From Bacteroidales bacterium (GTDB lineage: Bacteria; Bacteroidota; Bacteroidia; Bacteroidales; UBA1715), in the NCBI GenBank assembly GCA_016714605.1, contig JADKDL010000019.1:34114-98113 (forward strand): a DNA stretch of 64,000 bases, given 5' to 3'. Shown one piece after another: positions 37,665-50,503 of this stretch (positions within the stretch are counted from its first letter, which is position 1; each line of letters opens with the position of its first letter). The position numbers and the translations under genes are program-made. The notes beneath the pieces were generated by a model. It was not told the DNA's origin, searched no databases, and was given only the letters and a program-made list of their open reading frames with translations.

Positions 37665-40151
37665 ATGATAGATTTTAAACAATTTGATTATCCTATTTGT
37701 GAAATATTATCTGATATTACACAGGAGCTAGCGACAAAAAATACCCTCATTGTTCACGCGCCTCCAGGTGCCGGAAAAAGTACTTTAATTCCCTTAGCAT
37801 TACTTGATTCGCCGTGGCTAAAGAATAAAAAGATTGTCATGCTCGAACCTCGCCGACTTGCTGCCAAAACCATTGCAGAAAGAATGGCAGCAATACTTAA
37901 TGAGCATGTTGGACAAACCGTTGGATACCGAATAAGATTTGACAATAAAACCTCTGCTAAGACAAAAATTGAGGTTGTAACCGAGGGAATATTAACAAAA
38001 ATGTTGCAATCAAATAACGAAATTCCTGAAATTGGTGTGCTGTTGTTTGATGAGTTTCACGAAAGAAGTATTCATGCCGATACTGCTTTGGCACTTTGCA
38101 GGGAAACTCAAAATATTCTGAGAGACGACCTTCGTATTGTAATCATGTCGGCTACTTTAAACCTGCCCAACCTACAGCAAACTATATCGGCTCCGGTGAT
38201 TGAAAGTAAAGGAAAGATATTTCCGGTTGACATAAAATATACTGGAGAAAATGATTTAACACTTCTTCCTGAACTTACTGCTAAAGTTATCCAGACTGCT
38301 ATAAATACCGAAAAAGGTGATATTTTGGTATTCTTACCCGGCGAAGCCGAAATAACAAAAACAGCAGGTTTGCTTTACGGAAAATATAAAAATGTAATGG
38401 TACATCCGCTTTATGGTATGTTGCCTCCAAATAAACAGTATGCTGCAATTATGCCTGATAAACAAGGCAGACGAAAAATTGTACTAGCGACTTCTATTGC
38501 CGAAACAAGTTTGACCATTGAAGGTGTGGCTATTGTCATTGATTGCGGATGGACAAAGTCAATGAAATTTGACCCAAATTCTAGTTTGTCAAGATTAGAA
38601 ACTATAGAAATATCTATGGATTCGGCAAACCAACGCTCGGGAAGAGCTGGACGGTTGGGTCCGGGAGTTTGTTTCAGAATGTGGTCTAAGGCTACAGAAG
38701 ATAGAAAAAAGGCTTTTAGAATACCTGAAATCTCGGAGGCCGACTTAGCTCCACTTGTTCTAGAACTTTACCAATGGGGAGTTACAGATATATTTAAATT
38801 AGCATGGCTTACTCCGCCACCGTCGGGTCATGTGAAGCAAGCCGAAGAGATTTTAGAACTACTGGGCGCGGTGATTGATGGTAAAATTACACCTCACGGT
38901 ACTGCAATAAACAGGCTTCCGTGCCACCCACGCATAGCTCACATGCTCATAAAAGCCAAAGAAGATAATACGATAGCTTTAGCAACAGATATTGCCGCAA
39001 TACTTGAAGAGCGCGACCCTCTGCCAAAAGATAGTGGTATAGATATAAATCTGCGTATTGAAGCACTACGTAAACAAAGAAAAGAAGACAGGCTTCAAGC
39101 GCAAATGTCGAAAGTTGAAAGAATTGCAGCTCAGTACCGTCAACTTTTTTCAATTCAGTGCGATAATTCATTGTTTGATATTTACGATACCGGATTACTT
39201 CTGGTACATGCTTATCCGGAAAGAATTGCGAGTGCTACTCCTGGAAATAATGCTCAATTTCAGCTTGCTAATGGAAGAATAGCATCCATCGGTCACAAAG
39301 ATAATTTGGCTCATGAATCTTGGTTGGCTGTTGCTCATCTGCATTCGTATGAAAATTCGGGTAAAATATTCTTGGCTTCGCCCCTTAATCCTAAAGATTT
39401 GGCTCAAATGGTAAAAGAAAAAATAACCGTTGAATGGGACTTTAGAAAGGATGCGCTTATTGCTGCCAAAGAATTAAGAATTGGAAATATCCTTTTGCAA
39501 TCTAAACCATTACATCAGTTAGATAGTCAATTGGTAAATAAAGCAATTGTAGATGCGGTTAAAAAAAACGGAGAACAACTGCTCAATTTTGATGATGAAT
39601 TTCTTCAACTACAAAACCGTGTAATCTGCCTAAAGCTATGGAATTCTGACATCAAAGTTCCAGATGTTACTACAAAATCATTGCTAAACCATTGTGAAAA
39701 TTGGTTACTTAATTATTCTCAAAACATTAGAAAAAAGGAAGATTTTAAAAAATTAAATCTAAAGGAAATAATCTATTTTTTCCTGCCTTTTGATATTCAA
39801 AAAAAGTTAAATATCCTTACTCCAGAAAAGATTATCGTACCGAGCGGATCATCTATAAAACTGCAATATTCTGACAATGGTGCAGCACCAATATTAGCGG
39901 TTAGACTGCAAGAACTTTTCGGACTAGCTGATACGCCTGTTATAAATAATGGTAAAACAAAAATTCTTATTCATCTTTTATCGCCAGGCTACAAACCGGT
40001 ACAGGTAACTTCAGATTTAAAGAACTTCTGGAACAATACTTATTACGAAGTAAAAAAGGAACTAAAAGCTAAATATCCAAAACATGTTTGGCCCGATGAC
40101 CCTTGGACTGAACAGGCAACAAGTCATGCAAAAAGGAAAATAAAAAAGTGA
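37665..40151 (+). CDS. hrpB: ATP-dependent helicase HrpB
   Basis: The 828-residue DExH-box helicase of the HrpB type is intact. Motif I is APPGAGKST (about residue 36), motif II is DEFHER (about 129), motif III is SATLN (about 163), and motif VI is NQRSGRAGRLGPG (about 325). A helicase-associated domain and the HrpB-specific C-terminal domain follow (ILIHLLSPGYKPVQVTSDLKNFW, YPKHVWPDDPW), close to the family signature at the C-terminus. Family members unwind RNA or act on nucleic acids, but the HrpB role is poorly known. The gene starts 67 bases after the cobyric acid synthase stop and may be read from the same promoter. Confidence 0.95.
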   Translation: MIDFKQFDYPICEILSDITQELATKNTLIVHAPPGAGKSTLIPLALLDSPWLKNKKIVMLEPRRLAAKTIAERMAAILNEHVGQTVGYRIRFDNKTSAKTKIEVVTEGILTKMLQSNNEIPEIGVLLFDEFHERSIHADTALALCRETQNILRDDLRIVIMSATLNLPNLQQTISAPVIESKGKIFPVDIKYTGENDLTLLPELTAKVIQTAINTEKGDILVFLPGEAEITKTAGLLYGKYKNVMVHPLYGMLPPNKQYAAIMPDKQGRRKIVLATSIAETSLTIEGVAIVIDCGWTKSMKFDPNSSLSRLETIEISMDSANQRSGRAGRLGPGVCFRMWSKATEDRKKAFRIPEISEADLAPLVLELYQWGVTDIFKLAWLTPPPSGHVKQAEEILELLGAVIDGKITPHGTAINRLPCHPRIAHMLIKAKEDNTIALATDIAAILEERDPLPKDSGIDINLRIEALRKQRKEDRLQAQMSKVERIAAQYRQLFSIQCDNSLFDIYDTGLLLVHAYPERIASATPGNNAQFQLANGRIASIGHKDNLAHESWLAVAHLHSYENSGKIFLASPLNPKDLAQMVKEKITVEWDFRKDALIAAKELRIGNILLQSKPLHQLDSQLVNKAIVDAVKKNGEQLLNFDDEFLQLQNRVICLKLWNSDIKVPDVTTKSLLNHCENWLLNYSQNIRKKEDFKKLNLKEIIYFFLPFDIQKKLNILTPEKIIVPSGSSIKLQYSDNGAAPILAVRLQELFGLADTPVINNGKTKILIHLLSPGYKPVQVTSDLKNFWNNTYYEVKKELKAKYPKHVWPDDPWTEQATSHAKRKIKK

Positions 40152-40163
40152 AATAACTAAAAA

Positions 40164-40204
40164 GGGTGATTTTACATAATCAAATAGATTAAGTAAAATC
40201 ACCC
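40164..40204 (-). terminator. Terminator between convergent genes
   Basis: A perfect 12-bp stem (GGGTGATTTTAC with GTAAAATCACCC) is followed by TTTTT on the minus strand and preceded by a T-run there too. It serves the AlkD-like gene and possibly hrpB. Confidence 0.75.
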
Positions 40205-40233
40205 TCAAAAAAACATTTAAATACTAGTTACTA

Positions 40234-40926
40234 CTAATACGGTTTGTCACCAAATGTATTAAACTCTTTTATCTTTTCAATATAAGCTCTTGGACTTGGA
40301 TATCTAAAAGAGAAAAAAGTATTCTCATTAAATAATTTTCCAATTTTTTCTTCTGCTTCAAAAACCAACAATTCAAGTTTATCGTTTCTTAGACCAATAG
40401 CTATTAAACAAGAATTCATTGTTTCTTTTATAATATCTTGCGATTTTCTAATGTTTTCCGCAACTATATCAATATAAGGTACAAAAAATGAATCCTCAAT
40501 ACTTCTATCATTGGTAGCAATTTTAGATAGCAATTGCCATCCAGCTCTTTGAGTGAATAGATTTTCAGAATTTATCCAACCTCTAAACATTGCTGTTTGG
40601 AATAATGTTTTAGAAACAACATTATTTACAAAAATATCGCACAACTGATGAAATGTGAGCTGATTAGCCATTTTATCAATTTGTTCAGATTTTAATTCTG
40701 CCGGATTAATAAGCATTGTAGCAAGACTCTGAGCATCAATATTTCCAGTATCCCAAAGTTGTAATCCTAGCGCTGTATTAAAGCCACCTAATTTCTTCTT
40801 AAGTCTGTTTAAATGATTAAAATTTACACCATATAAATTATCTCCGGCACCAAGTCTTTGATAAACAGCTCTTGTTGCATCGTCTGCATGGCTCTTTAAT
40901 TCTTCTAGGATATCCTTTACTTCCAT
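40234..40926 (-). CDS. AlkD-like HEAT-repeat DNA alkylation repair family protein
   Basis: The 230-residue, all-helical, intact protein has the AlkD-family layout: an N-terminal YQRLGAGDNLYGVNFNHLNRLKKKLG (Gly-containing loop before the first repeats), LQLWDTGNIDAQSLATMLI, and repeated HEAT-like helices (FTQRAGWQLLSKIA, CLIAIGLRND). Family members excise alkylated bases, or have lost that activity in several subgroups. The C-terminal SPRAYIEKIKEF is common in Bacteroidota relatives. I cannot say by eye whether this copy is catalytic. It is convergent with hrpB. Confidence 0.75.
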   Translation of the reverse strand: MEVKDILEELKSHADDATRAVYQRLGAGDNLYGVNFNHLNRLKKKLGGFNTALGLQLWDTGNIDAQSLATMLINPAELKSEQIDKMANQLTFHQLCDIFVNNVVSKTLFQTAMFRGWINSENLFTQRAGWQLLSKIATNDRSIEDSFFVPYIDIVAENIRKSQDIIKETMNSCLIAIGLRNDKLELLVFEAEEKIGKLFNENTFFSFRYPSPRAYIEKIKEFNTFGDKPY

Positions 40927-41497
40927 AATGATATGTTTTTTTTCATAGAGCTTTATTTACATGTATAAAACTCAAAAATTTAAACGAACATGCTCGCTGT
41001 ACTATTTTGTTTCTGTATATTAAAACTATTGTAAAATTGTTACCAATTACAATATGTTATTTTCTAAATAATTAAAAATAATATTTTATTTTTTAAATAA
41101 TCAAAATAACAATAATTAGGTGTGAGATTTATATACTTCTCTATCATTATGTTTTTTATTCTACTTTAAAAAATAGAATAAGAACCATAACAATAATAGC
41201 ACCTTATTTAAATTATAAAACCAAAATATTCTGATTTCTTGCTTTCTTGTTTATTATCTTATTGTTTGCAAAGTTAAAATAATTTAAACAAACCTTTATC
41301 TTTTTTCTAAAAATCTTGCACTCAATAGAAAGAAAAATTATCTTTTGGGAAAAAATACAAATATCTAATGTGTCTTTTTACTAATATTATTAATAACACA
41401 GCTCAATAAATCAACTCTTTTTAAAAGAAAACTTTTCTTTTCCACTTAATACTTAATCTTTAGATTATTAATTGTCCAATTATCTATCAAAATACTT
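40927..41497. other. AT-rich intergenic gap with one promoter-like box
   Basis: This is 570 bases with no gene. The minus strand has TAACTTTG at 41269-41276, matching TAnnTTTG, but 343 bases upstream of the AlkD-like start, so its use is uncertain. Confidence 0.45.
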
Positions 41498-44400
41498 TTA
41501 TCTAATTAATAAAACCGACCCCATAGTTCCGATTTTTTCTGTATTTGTATTAATATCAGGCCAGAATGTACCATCTATAAAAGTTGCTTCTATTTTCCAA
41601 AAATAAGTATCAGACATTCAAAAAGCATTTGGTAAATATAATGAACAAAATACATCAACAAAAATAAGCTTTTTAATAGTATCTGTACACCCAAATTCAT
41701 TTTGTACAATATGAATTACATCATAATATCCATAGGAGTATTTTAGAGTTGTATCTTGTTGATTTACGGTAACTAAAGTATCATTTTCTCTACCAAAATG
41801 CCATTTGTAGGTTTGTGTTAATTCTCGCTCACTGTCCTCTATGTATGTTAATGGAGTTTGGTCTATAAAAGACATACCATAATTTGCAATTTCTGAAGTC
41901 GAAAAATCTGCATCAGGTTGCGGGGCTATTTCAATAATTTTAAGTTCGCGGTTCTCGCAACCAAATGAATTATATGCAGTTACATCAAGCGTATCAACAC
42001 CTTCATGCATAAAATCTATATATGTTATACCAGAACTATTGCCTGATATAAGATAATTTTTGCTGTGTAATTGCCATTTGTAAGTTAAATTAGCATCATT
42101 AGAAATACTGGTATACGGACTATTATTTGTGTTTACACACACTTTTTCAGAACCTGATATCTCAAAATGAGGTCGAGGTTTCGATACAACAACAACGGTA
42201 TCAGAATTTTCGCATGCTTTATTTGTTACATAAAGATAATAAATGTCAGGTTCTGTTACAAATATAGAATTGCTAGTAGCACCAGTATTCCAAAGATATG
42301 ATAATACAGAGACATTTGAATGAATAACCAAGGTATCCATTTCACAATTAAAAAGTGTATCAGGAATAGTAAGTATAATTGGAGACTCAATCGTTACATT
42401 TAAAGTATCTTGTGCAGTACAACGATTTTTCTCAACAATTAATTCATAATCTCCCGTTTGAGAAATTTGAATTGTTGGCTCCATCGTTCCATCAGACCAT
42501 TGGTAAGAATCAAATCCATCAGGAGCAGTGATATAGCCTGATTCGCAAATATACAAACTATCGGGTAAGGTAATAACCGGAAGCAACCTCATTTCAATAT
42601 TTATAGTATCTGAATTTGAACAACCATTCTTCTCTACATCAATAGTATAAACACCTCCCTGCTTTACTACAAAAGATTGAGTAGTAGCCCCTGTACTCCA
42701 TACATATAGATCGGCGGTATCGGCAACTAAAACTATAGAATCGCCATCGCAAAATGAGGTATCTATTGGTAAACTAGGTTGCGGAAGCGAAATTATGGAT
42801 ATGTTTATGGTATCGGAAGCGAAACAATTATTCTTCGAAACTGCTACAACATACATTCCCTCTGTAGATACTTTAATAGATGATGCTGTTGCAAGTGTAT
42901 TCCATACGTATGTTTCAAATATTTCATTCAATTCTATTAAGATAGAAGAATTTTCGCATATAGAAGTATCATTAGCAAGCTGGGGTTCTGGTAGTTCATT
43001 TACGAGTACATGGGTTGAATCTGTTGCATAACAGCCATTTTCAGAAACTATTACAATATAAGTTCCTGTTTCAATAACTGTTATAGACCGTGTATAATCG
43101 CCAGTATTCCAATTAAAAGTATCATGATTTTTTTGGGTTTTCAATTCATAATTTTCACCTTTACAAAAAACAATATTTTCTGGTATTGACAATTCGGGTA
43201 AAGGTTTCAACACAACAAACAAAGAATCTTTGCTCACACACAATGGCTCATCATCAGTAAGTTGAAAGACCGTAATATTATCTATAGAATAATTTATACT
43301 ATGATTACCAACGCCCATGTTGGCAGGTGAAAAATAGTAAACACTTGAATCGTAAACTATTCCATTTCCTAGCCACTCACCTCCCAAAGGTGTAGCTATT
43401 GACATTAAACTCGTTCTGTCATCTTCAATACAAAAAGGTCCAAAACTAGTAAAACTCACTATCGGATACTGATAAAATTTGGCAGTTAATGTATCATAAT
43501 TCTCACATCCATTGGTGTCTAATATAGAATAATAGACCTCTCTGCTTGTCAAAACAGAAACCTTGTCGGTTAATTGAGCTTTTCCAAATTGATTTATAGT
43601 GATTGTGCCTTCGCTAGAAGTCCATGTTTGACGAACCATAGCATCGGTAAGTAGGTTATTTTCAATTACAACAGTATCGTTCGAGCAAACCTCTGCATCG
43701 CTTGGGAAAGCAGAAAGATTTGCCAAAGGTCTCGGATTTACAAGAATAGTTGTTGAATCTATATTTGTACAAGAATAGTCATCTGTATATAAATAAACAA
43801 GCTTGTGAACCCCTACTCCTGCTTTAACTGGGATGAAATTGTCTGCCTCAACCCCATTGCCAAAATACAAACCATCTTCATCATAATCATTATGCCCAAC
43901 CAATTTCAAAGTATCTGCATAAATACAAACAGGCAATACAGAATCAATTGAAACAGTGGGTAATGCACGTACTAAAAGTGTTTCAGAATCTGCAAACTCA
44001 CATCCGTTACTATCGCTTGCATTTACAATATATTGATGCAAACCTACAGTTGGCGAACTTTCATTTTTCATTCCTGACATAGCTGTATCGTTCCATACGT
44101 AGGTATTCAAAGCATCTCCATCTATTGAAAGCGAAGCTGTGTTGAATAAGCATATTTCCGGTCTATCAATGTACAGAGTAAACTTGGGTAATGGATTGAC
44201 TGTAACAGAAATCGTATCGTAACTGGCGCATTTAAATATGTCCGTTTGAAACAATCCTTGCGTTCTAGCATACACTTCATAAGCCAAACGATTTTCTCCT
44301 ACGTTTGCTTCGCTCGATTGGAATGAATAAGTATCACTCACTGATGTTACACCTATGCCCGACCATTTTCCAGTTTTAGGAGAAACCATGTTGGAGAGGT

Positions 44401-47400
44401 CGATAAGAGAAGAGTCGCTGCAAAACGGACCTAATTCACTGAATACAATTTCCGGATACGGATAAAAAGTAATACATAGAGTATCTTTGAATACACAACC
44501 ATAATCATCGGTAAATCGAAGCATTAAACCACTACACTCCTGCACCTTTGTAACCTTTGTAACAGAAACAACCGAACCCTCGCTACTTATTATTTCCGAC
44601 TTATTTAGAGTACTCCAGTCGTAGGTATAAGGCTCATGACCTCCCTTAACCTTATAGTTTATTGTAATAGTATCGCCCGAGCAAACATCTTCCATACCAA
44701 TTACATCATAAAGAAATGGCATATCTCCCACATTTACAACAGTTTTTGCGGTATCGGTACAATTGCGAAAATCGGTATAATAATAAGATACAATATGTTC
44801 GCCTGGTCCCGCTTCTACTGGATTGAATGTATTATCACTTACTCCCAAACCACTATAAAATCCAGTTTCATTATATTCATTGCGTCCAATTAATGTAAAC
44901 GACTCAGCATTTTCACATATTGGCAATAAGGATTCTATTGAAACTATTGGCAATGGGTGAATGGTAATAGAAATTGAATCGTTAGACTCGCATAAGTGTT
45001 CATTATAAGCAGTTACATAATATTTATGATCACCAACTTCAGGAAATATGTATGTATTATTTCCGTATTTGTCTAAATAAGAATAAAATAAAGCATTTCC
45101 GGTAGCTTCAATCAATAAAGTATCTTTAAAACAGAATTCATTTCTACTTGAAACTAAGCTAACTTGAGGCAAAGGATATATTATTGACGGTGTACTACCT
45201 ATACTGATGCACTCAGGAACACCAAGTGGCAATGAAAATGTTGTGATATTTGAAATAGAATAGGATAAATATAACGTATCGGGTTCGCACAAATTGGGTC
45301 TGAATGTGTAACTTCCGTTTAATTCATCAACACCTTTCCCACTCCATGCACCACCTACCGGAATAGCATTATCACTTAAAGCAACAGAATCAACTGAATT
45401 GCAATAATCTCCAACAGCAGAAAAATCTATAACCGGATAAGGATAAAAGACTACATAAACAGAATCTTTCATTTTGCAACTCATAGAATCTGTAATTGAA
45501 TAATAAACTTTATTTCTTGTAATTACATTAACAGCATTTGTAATTTTTGCTTCCTTCAATGTATCATTTACCAATGTGGCATCGGTACAAATCCATTGGT
45601 GCAAATAGGGAGCACGACCACCTGATGCATTAACTTGCAAGAGGATAGTATCTCCAGAACATGTAGCTCCATCAATAGGATTCGTTTGAATTACAATTTG
45701 TGGTAATGGATTTACATTAATAGAAATATCAATACTATTGCTACATCCATTGAGATGGGTATAAGTATAAACAACAGGATATTTCTGTGCTACTGCCTGC
45801 TCTGCAAATAGTCCGGTAGCACTAATTCCAATTCCACTATACACCCCACCTGAAGGAACAGGTTCTGCGAGTTGTATACTTCCAGATTTTGCACAAACCT
45901 CTGGAATCTCATTATAGTTTATCTCAATATAATTGTGTACCCTAAAAAGCACTTGAGCTTTGGCTGTCTGTACAAGATCAAAACTCTGGATTTTTGCAAA
46001 TAGAACTGTAGAATCCTCAATATCTATACTTTGTGGAGATGATACTGCTTGTAAAAATAGGGAATCTTTAAACCATGTTATTTTCGATATATTATCTCCA
46101 TAAGCAGCACTTTCAGAAAGGCTAAGATTATAATTTTTTCTTGTATTTACTGATGCTTTAAAATTGCTACACAACCATACTACGGTATCTTTTGGCGTTA
46201 ATGTACAGGGTGAAACATACATGGTATCGGTTGCCAAACATGTTTGATGTTGAGCATGTAAAACATACATTCCAGTGCTATTTACATCGGGTTGTGGAAT
46301 AGATGCATTAGATATCTGACTAAGAACAGGACTTTCCCAATAAAAAGTATCAACCAAACTATTTATCAAACCTTCAATACGCATAGAATCCACCATACAA
46401 TCTATAATTTTATCAGATCCAGCTGATATTTGCGGATAATTTCCAGACGAAGTAACAATCACCGTATCGGTCATTGCACACATACTGTCTTTTGCTTTTA
46501 AGATGTAAGTTCCCGGTTTATCAACCTGTACCGTTAAACCAACATTTGAAGGAACAAAAACGGAATTCGTATCAGATTCCCAAATATAAACACCCGGTAT
46601 ATTTTGCGTACTAGTACCCTTAAGTTCAACAAACTCGTCTTTACAATCTAAATGCATATCTACACCGCCCTCAAATTTATCTACAAAAATGGGCTGCTCC
46701 AAAGATAACACCACCTGACAACCTTCCGAACTAAGCAAAATAACATTGGGCGTAAAACTTCCGGTTTGCAAATATTTATGCGACACGATAGAGTCATATA
46801 TATAATCATTGGTAGGCGAAAGGTCGTCGAAATCCCAAAAATATTCTTTTATATTTACTCCCGATACAGAAGCAGAAAAAAGCTCACCCAAACATATATA
46901 AAAGTCACTAACAGAGAGCTTTCCTTTCGGTCCTTTAATCTTTACCGATTTAGAGGTTGTGTCCTTGCAACCATCTAGTCCGGATACAATAAGGTTAATA
47001 TCATACCAACCAGCTTCTTTATAAAAATGACTTACCTGTAAATTATTGGTAGATGCGTTCTCACCATCACCAAAACTCCATTCGTAACTACTACTAAATA
47101 AAGATGTTGATGTAAATGGCAAAGAAAATTCGCCTACACAACGAGAAGTATCTGAACCAATAGAAAAATCAGCTACAGGAAAAACTCGTTTTACATAATC
47201 ATTTTTAGTAATTGAATCCTTGCATCCGCCATCATCAACCACTAGAAGGCTAACTGAATAATTTCCAATATCAGGAATTGCAAAACTCGCATTAAAACCA
47301 GTTACCGACTCTTGAAAATTAGTACCATTAAGTAGCCAAGTAAACTGATTATTATTTGTAATATAAGCATCTGAATTATTATATAAGTTCAAGTTTATCA

Positions 47401-49967
47401 ATCCACAACGCAAGGTGTCATTAGAATAAAAACGAGCATGTGGGCGATATGAAGTAAATGTAGTATCAGCAAAATCATAACATCCTAGTTCGTCGGTTAC
47501 AGTAAGTTTAGGAGTGAAAACTTTCCGACTTGTAGTATTTGAATAATCATGCCAAGTGTCATCATTAGTAGTATTTAAAATAGAAGCTTCATCTCCATAT
47601 TCCCAAAACCAAGTCTTTATTGGTGTAGTTCCATGAGCAACAGAATTGTCCGAGAAATGAACGGAGAAATTTTCATCACAAAATGAATTTGTGTCAATAT
47701 CGAAACGAGCTTTAGGACCTTTAACAACAATAGGAATAGGATAAGTAATAGAATCTTTACAACCTTGAATGTCGGTAATAATCAATTTTGCATAATATGT
47801 ACCTGAATCAACATACGCATGCTTGGTATTTCCATTCAAATACTTTTTATAATTATTATAATAGGATTTATTGTCAATAACCTCACGTTCTGTACTATCG
47901 CCAAAATCCCATTCGTAGGTTGCAATAAAACTTGAGTCTATTCCAAAAGTAGAAAAATCAACATTTATATGTTTGCAAATATCAAAAAACCGAAGGAATA
48001 AAATGAGCTTTTTCATCAACTACAGTAATATACATTTTATTGTCGAGAGTATCATTCAAAAGTGTGTCAATATAAACCGATGTAACAAGGAATTTCTTAT
48101 AACCAAGATTATTAGGAAAAGTATAATTTATTGGATTTTGATTAGTCAAAACAGTTTTTCCATCAAATATCCAATAAAGAATTTCCGTACCCGACAATGT
48201 ATCGTGGAAAGTAAATGAATATTTACTACTACAATCTTTTGCCCAACCACCATCTATTCCGCCTCCGCTACCACCACCTCCACCATTGCCATTGCCATTG
48301 CCATTACAAATATCGTCAACTGTTATAGTTTGAGTTTCGGCATAGACAACACAACCCTGACTTGTAATTATTCCTACCCTTGCAAGATAAGTTCCTGCAT
48401 ATCTGTATGAATGCAATCTTGTTGCAGACTTTAGCGTATCAATTAAACCATCTCCATAATCATATACATAGCCAATAACCGGATCTATAGAATTGGCAGT
48501 GGCATCAAAGAAGACCGGAAGCGGTTTGCACCCGAACTTTGGATCGGCGGTAAATTTGATAGATGGCTTCTGAATTTGAATATAATTAAACACCTTTTCA
48601 TTGCTGCACCCAGCAAGATTTGTAGCAACCAAACGAATACTTATACCATTTGAATAAATTGTATATGTTCGCATTGTATCATTGCCACTTGTGGTTTCTT
48701 GCACTGGAGTTCCATCGCCAAAATTCCATTTGAAGAGAGATGCATCTACACTCGTATTTTTGAATGAAACCATGTGAGGAACTGAGCATCCAAAAGGATT
48801 ATTAACATCAAAATTTGCTGTTGGAACTGGTAGAACCTCCACAATACGATAAACTGTATCACTATAACATCCGGAATATGAATTGAAAGCTACAAACTTA
48901 ATAGTATGAGTACCAATAATTGAAAATTTGTGACTTACCGATTTTCCATCATTCTTGGTATTATTATCACCAAAAATCCATCGTCCGGTAGTACTTATTC
49001 CGGTAGTATCGCCTCCTCCGGAAAGTGTCAATGTTTGATTCTGGCATATTGGCGATTGAATAGTAAAACTGGCAGAAGGTTTACCTATAATTACGTCTCT
49101 ATTTCCGGAAGTCTGACTATATGATGAACAATTACCCGTTTTATTTACTGCTGTAAGTCGCACAACATATACGCCCTGTTTGGAATAAAAATATTTTACC
49201 ATACGCTCAGAGGTAGTATCTTTAGTACCATCGCCAAAATCCCAAACATAGAGAAATGGACCATCGAGTGGCGATGTATTCTCAAAAGTAGCCGTTAGGG
49301 AATTAGAACAACTCATATTGTTTGACACAATAAATGTGGGAGTTATTTTATCATAAATATTAATATAATCGGGCTTTGCAAGTGAATTAGTACAACCAAA
49401 ACTATTAGTAACAATAAGCGAAGGGGTGTATTTTCCGGAGGCATTGTAATCATGACTTGGATTAGTGGCTATATTGAAAACAGCACTAGTACCATCACTA
49501 TAGTTCCATTCCCACTTACTAATAGTGCCATCTTCGGCCGAACTTTTATCGATGAACTGTATTGATTGCGGACGACAACCTTCATTAGGAATAGCTTCAA
49601 AATCTACAATTGGTAACTCATATACCCTTACTTGTTTACTTTTTTCTACAGTAGAACCATTGGCTAAAAGCAATTTGAGAGTAACTTCATACAATCCGGG
49701 GTTTAGTAAGTTTCTTGTAGTAACCTTACCCCACCCACTGCCCATATCAATACCCAAATCAATATTCTTAAAACCCCATGAATAATTTACTATTTCGCCT
49801 GTAGAAATAGAAGCATCTAGACGCAATGTGCGACTTTTACAAGAGTCGCCGGGAGTTGTAATACTAAACTCAGCAATTGCTTGCGCTTTACACATTGAAA
49901 ATATAGTAAAAAAGAAAATCCCTACTACTATAATATATCTAAAACTGGTAAACATTAATAATATCAA
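41498..49967 (-). CDS. Giant PKD/Ig-like repeat surface protein with damaged CHU_C domain (frame broken)
   Basis: About 2,800 residues. An N-terminal signal-like segment (YIIVVGIFFFTIFSMCKAQ) precedes roughly ten PKD domains (WNFGDGTPV, WDFGDGTKD, YEWDFGDST, YEWSFGDGE). A flexible linker rich in GNGNGNGGGGG follows, then longer repeats with SGxGV and PLP motifs, and near the end at least five tandem repeats of about 70 residues (YVWNTxATASSI, YVWSTGATTQSF, YLWNTGATSNSI). The architecture resembles SprB-type adhesins of gliding Bacteroidota. The frame changes in TTTTTT near 47985 between FIPSV and DICKHINV. TGA at 41618-41620 stops the frame after YLPNAF; beyond it the same frame reads TYFWKIEATFIDGTFW to 41498, the end of a CHU_C sorting domain with its middle missing. 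Confidence 0.82.
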
Positions 49968-50095
49968 TAAAAATGCAGTCTAATTTAATAGTTATAATAT
50001 TGAAAATAATATTATTGAAAGCTCAAAATGTATTTTAAAAGAACATCTCTTTACAAACAGACAATGTTAAAAAGAAAATTAATTAAAGTTGTATG
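49968..50095. other. Leader region of the giant surface gene
   Basis: AT-rich sequence between the start codon and the -7 box at 50096-50103. Nothing else was recognised, and the remaining gap to 50503 contains only the plus-strand promoter at 50356. Confidence 0.4.
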
Positions 50096-50103
50096 CAAAC
50101 TTA
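50096..50103 (-). promoter_or_regulatory. -7 promoter box for the giant surface gene
   Basis: The minus strand reads TAAGTTTG, an exact TAnnTTTG match, about 130 bases upstream of the start codon. Confidence 0.45.
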
Positions 50104-50355
50104 CATAAATTAATTGATAACAAAATATTTAAAATTAAATTATTTTTCACCTATTAAATAAATTTTAATTGATATAAAAATTATTTACATCAATATTAAA
50201 GAAATTTACTAAACACTTAAAGAAATCAAATTTTTAAAATTAACACTCTTTTATATGATATACAATAAATATTTTTAATGCTACATTTAGACAGAAACAT
50301 TAGTTAAATTACCCTAGATTGATAAAAAAATATAGGTTGCCTTTTAAAAAAATTA

Positions 50356-50363
50356 TATATTTG
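50356..50363 (+). promoter_or_regulatory. -7 promoter box for the 50.5-55.4 kb operon
   Basis: TATATTTG matches TAnnTTTG, with a TTG at 50337-50339 at slightly short spacing for a -33 box. The start codon is 141 bases downstream. Confidence 0.45.
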
Positions 50364-50503
50364 TTAGATTTTACACTGCCTCTACGTCAATGTATATAAA
50401 TTAGTACTAATATTTCAGACTAATCTAAGGTTATTTTTAGCTGAAAAATGTTTTCTTAAAAGACAGGCTATTCTACTGACCTTAAAAAAACAATAAAAAT
50501 TAA

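Noticed and set aside
17598..41620. TGA recoded as Trp or selenocysteine because of in-frame TGA codons at 17598 and 41618
   Set aside because: Other genes end normally at TGA, TGG is used for Trp throughout, no SECIS-like structure is evident, and frameshifts and a TAA nonsense codon show the same pattern of isolated damage.
48240..48310. GNGNGNGGGGG-encoding tract as a tandem-repeat locus
   Set aside because: It is a short coding linker between PKD domains. The repeat is only a few codons and has no sign of a mobile or structural role.
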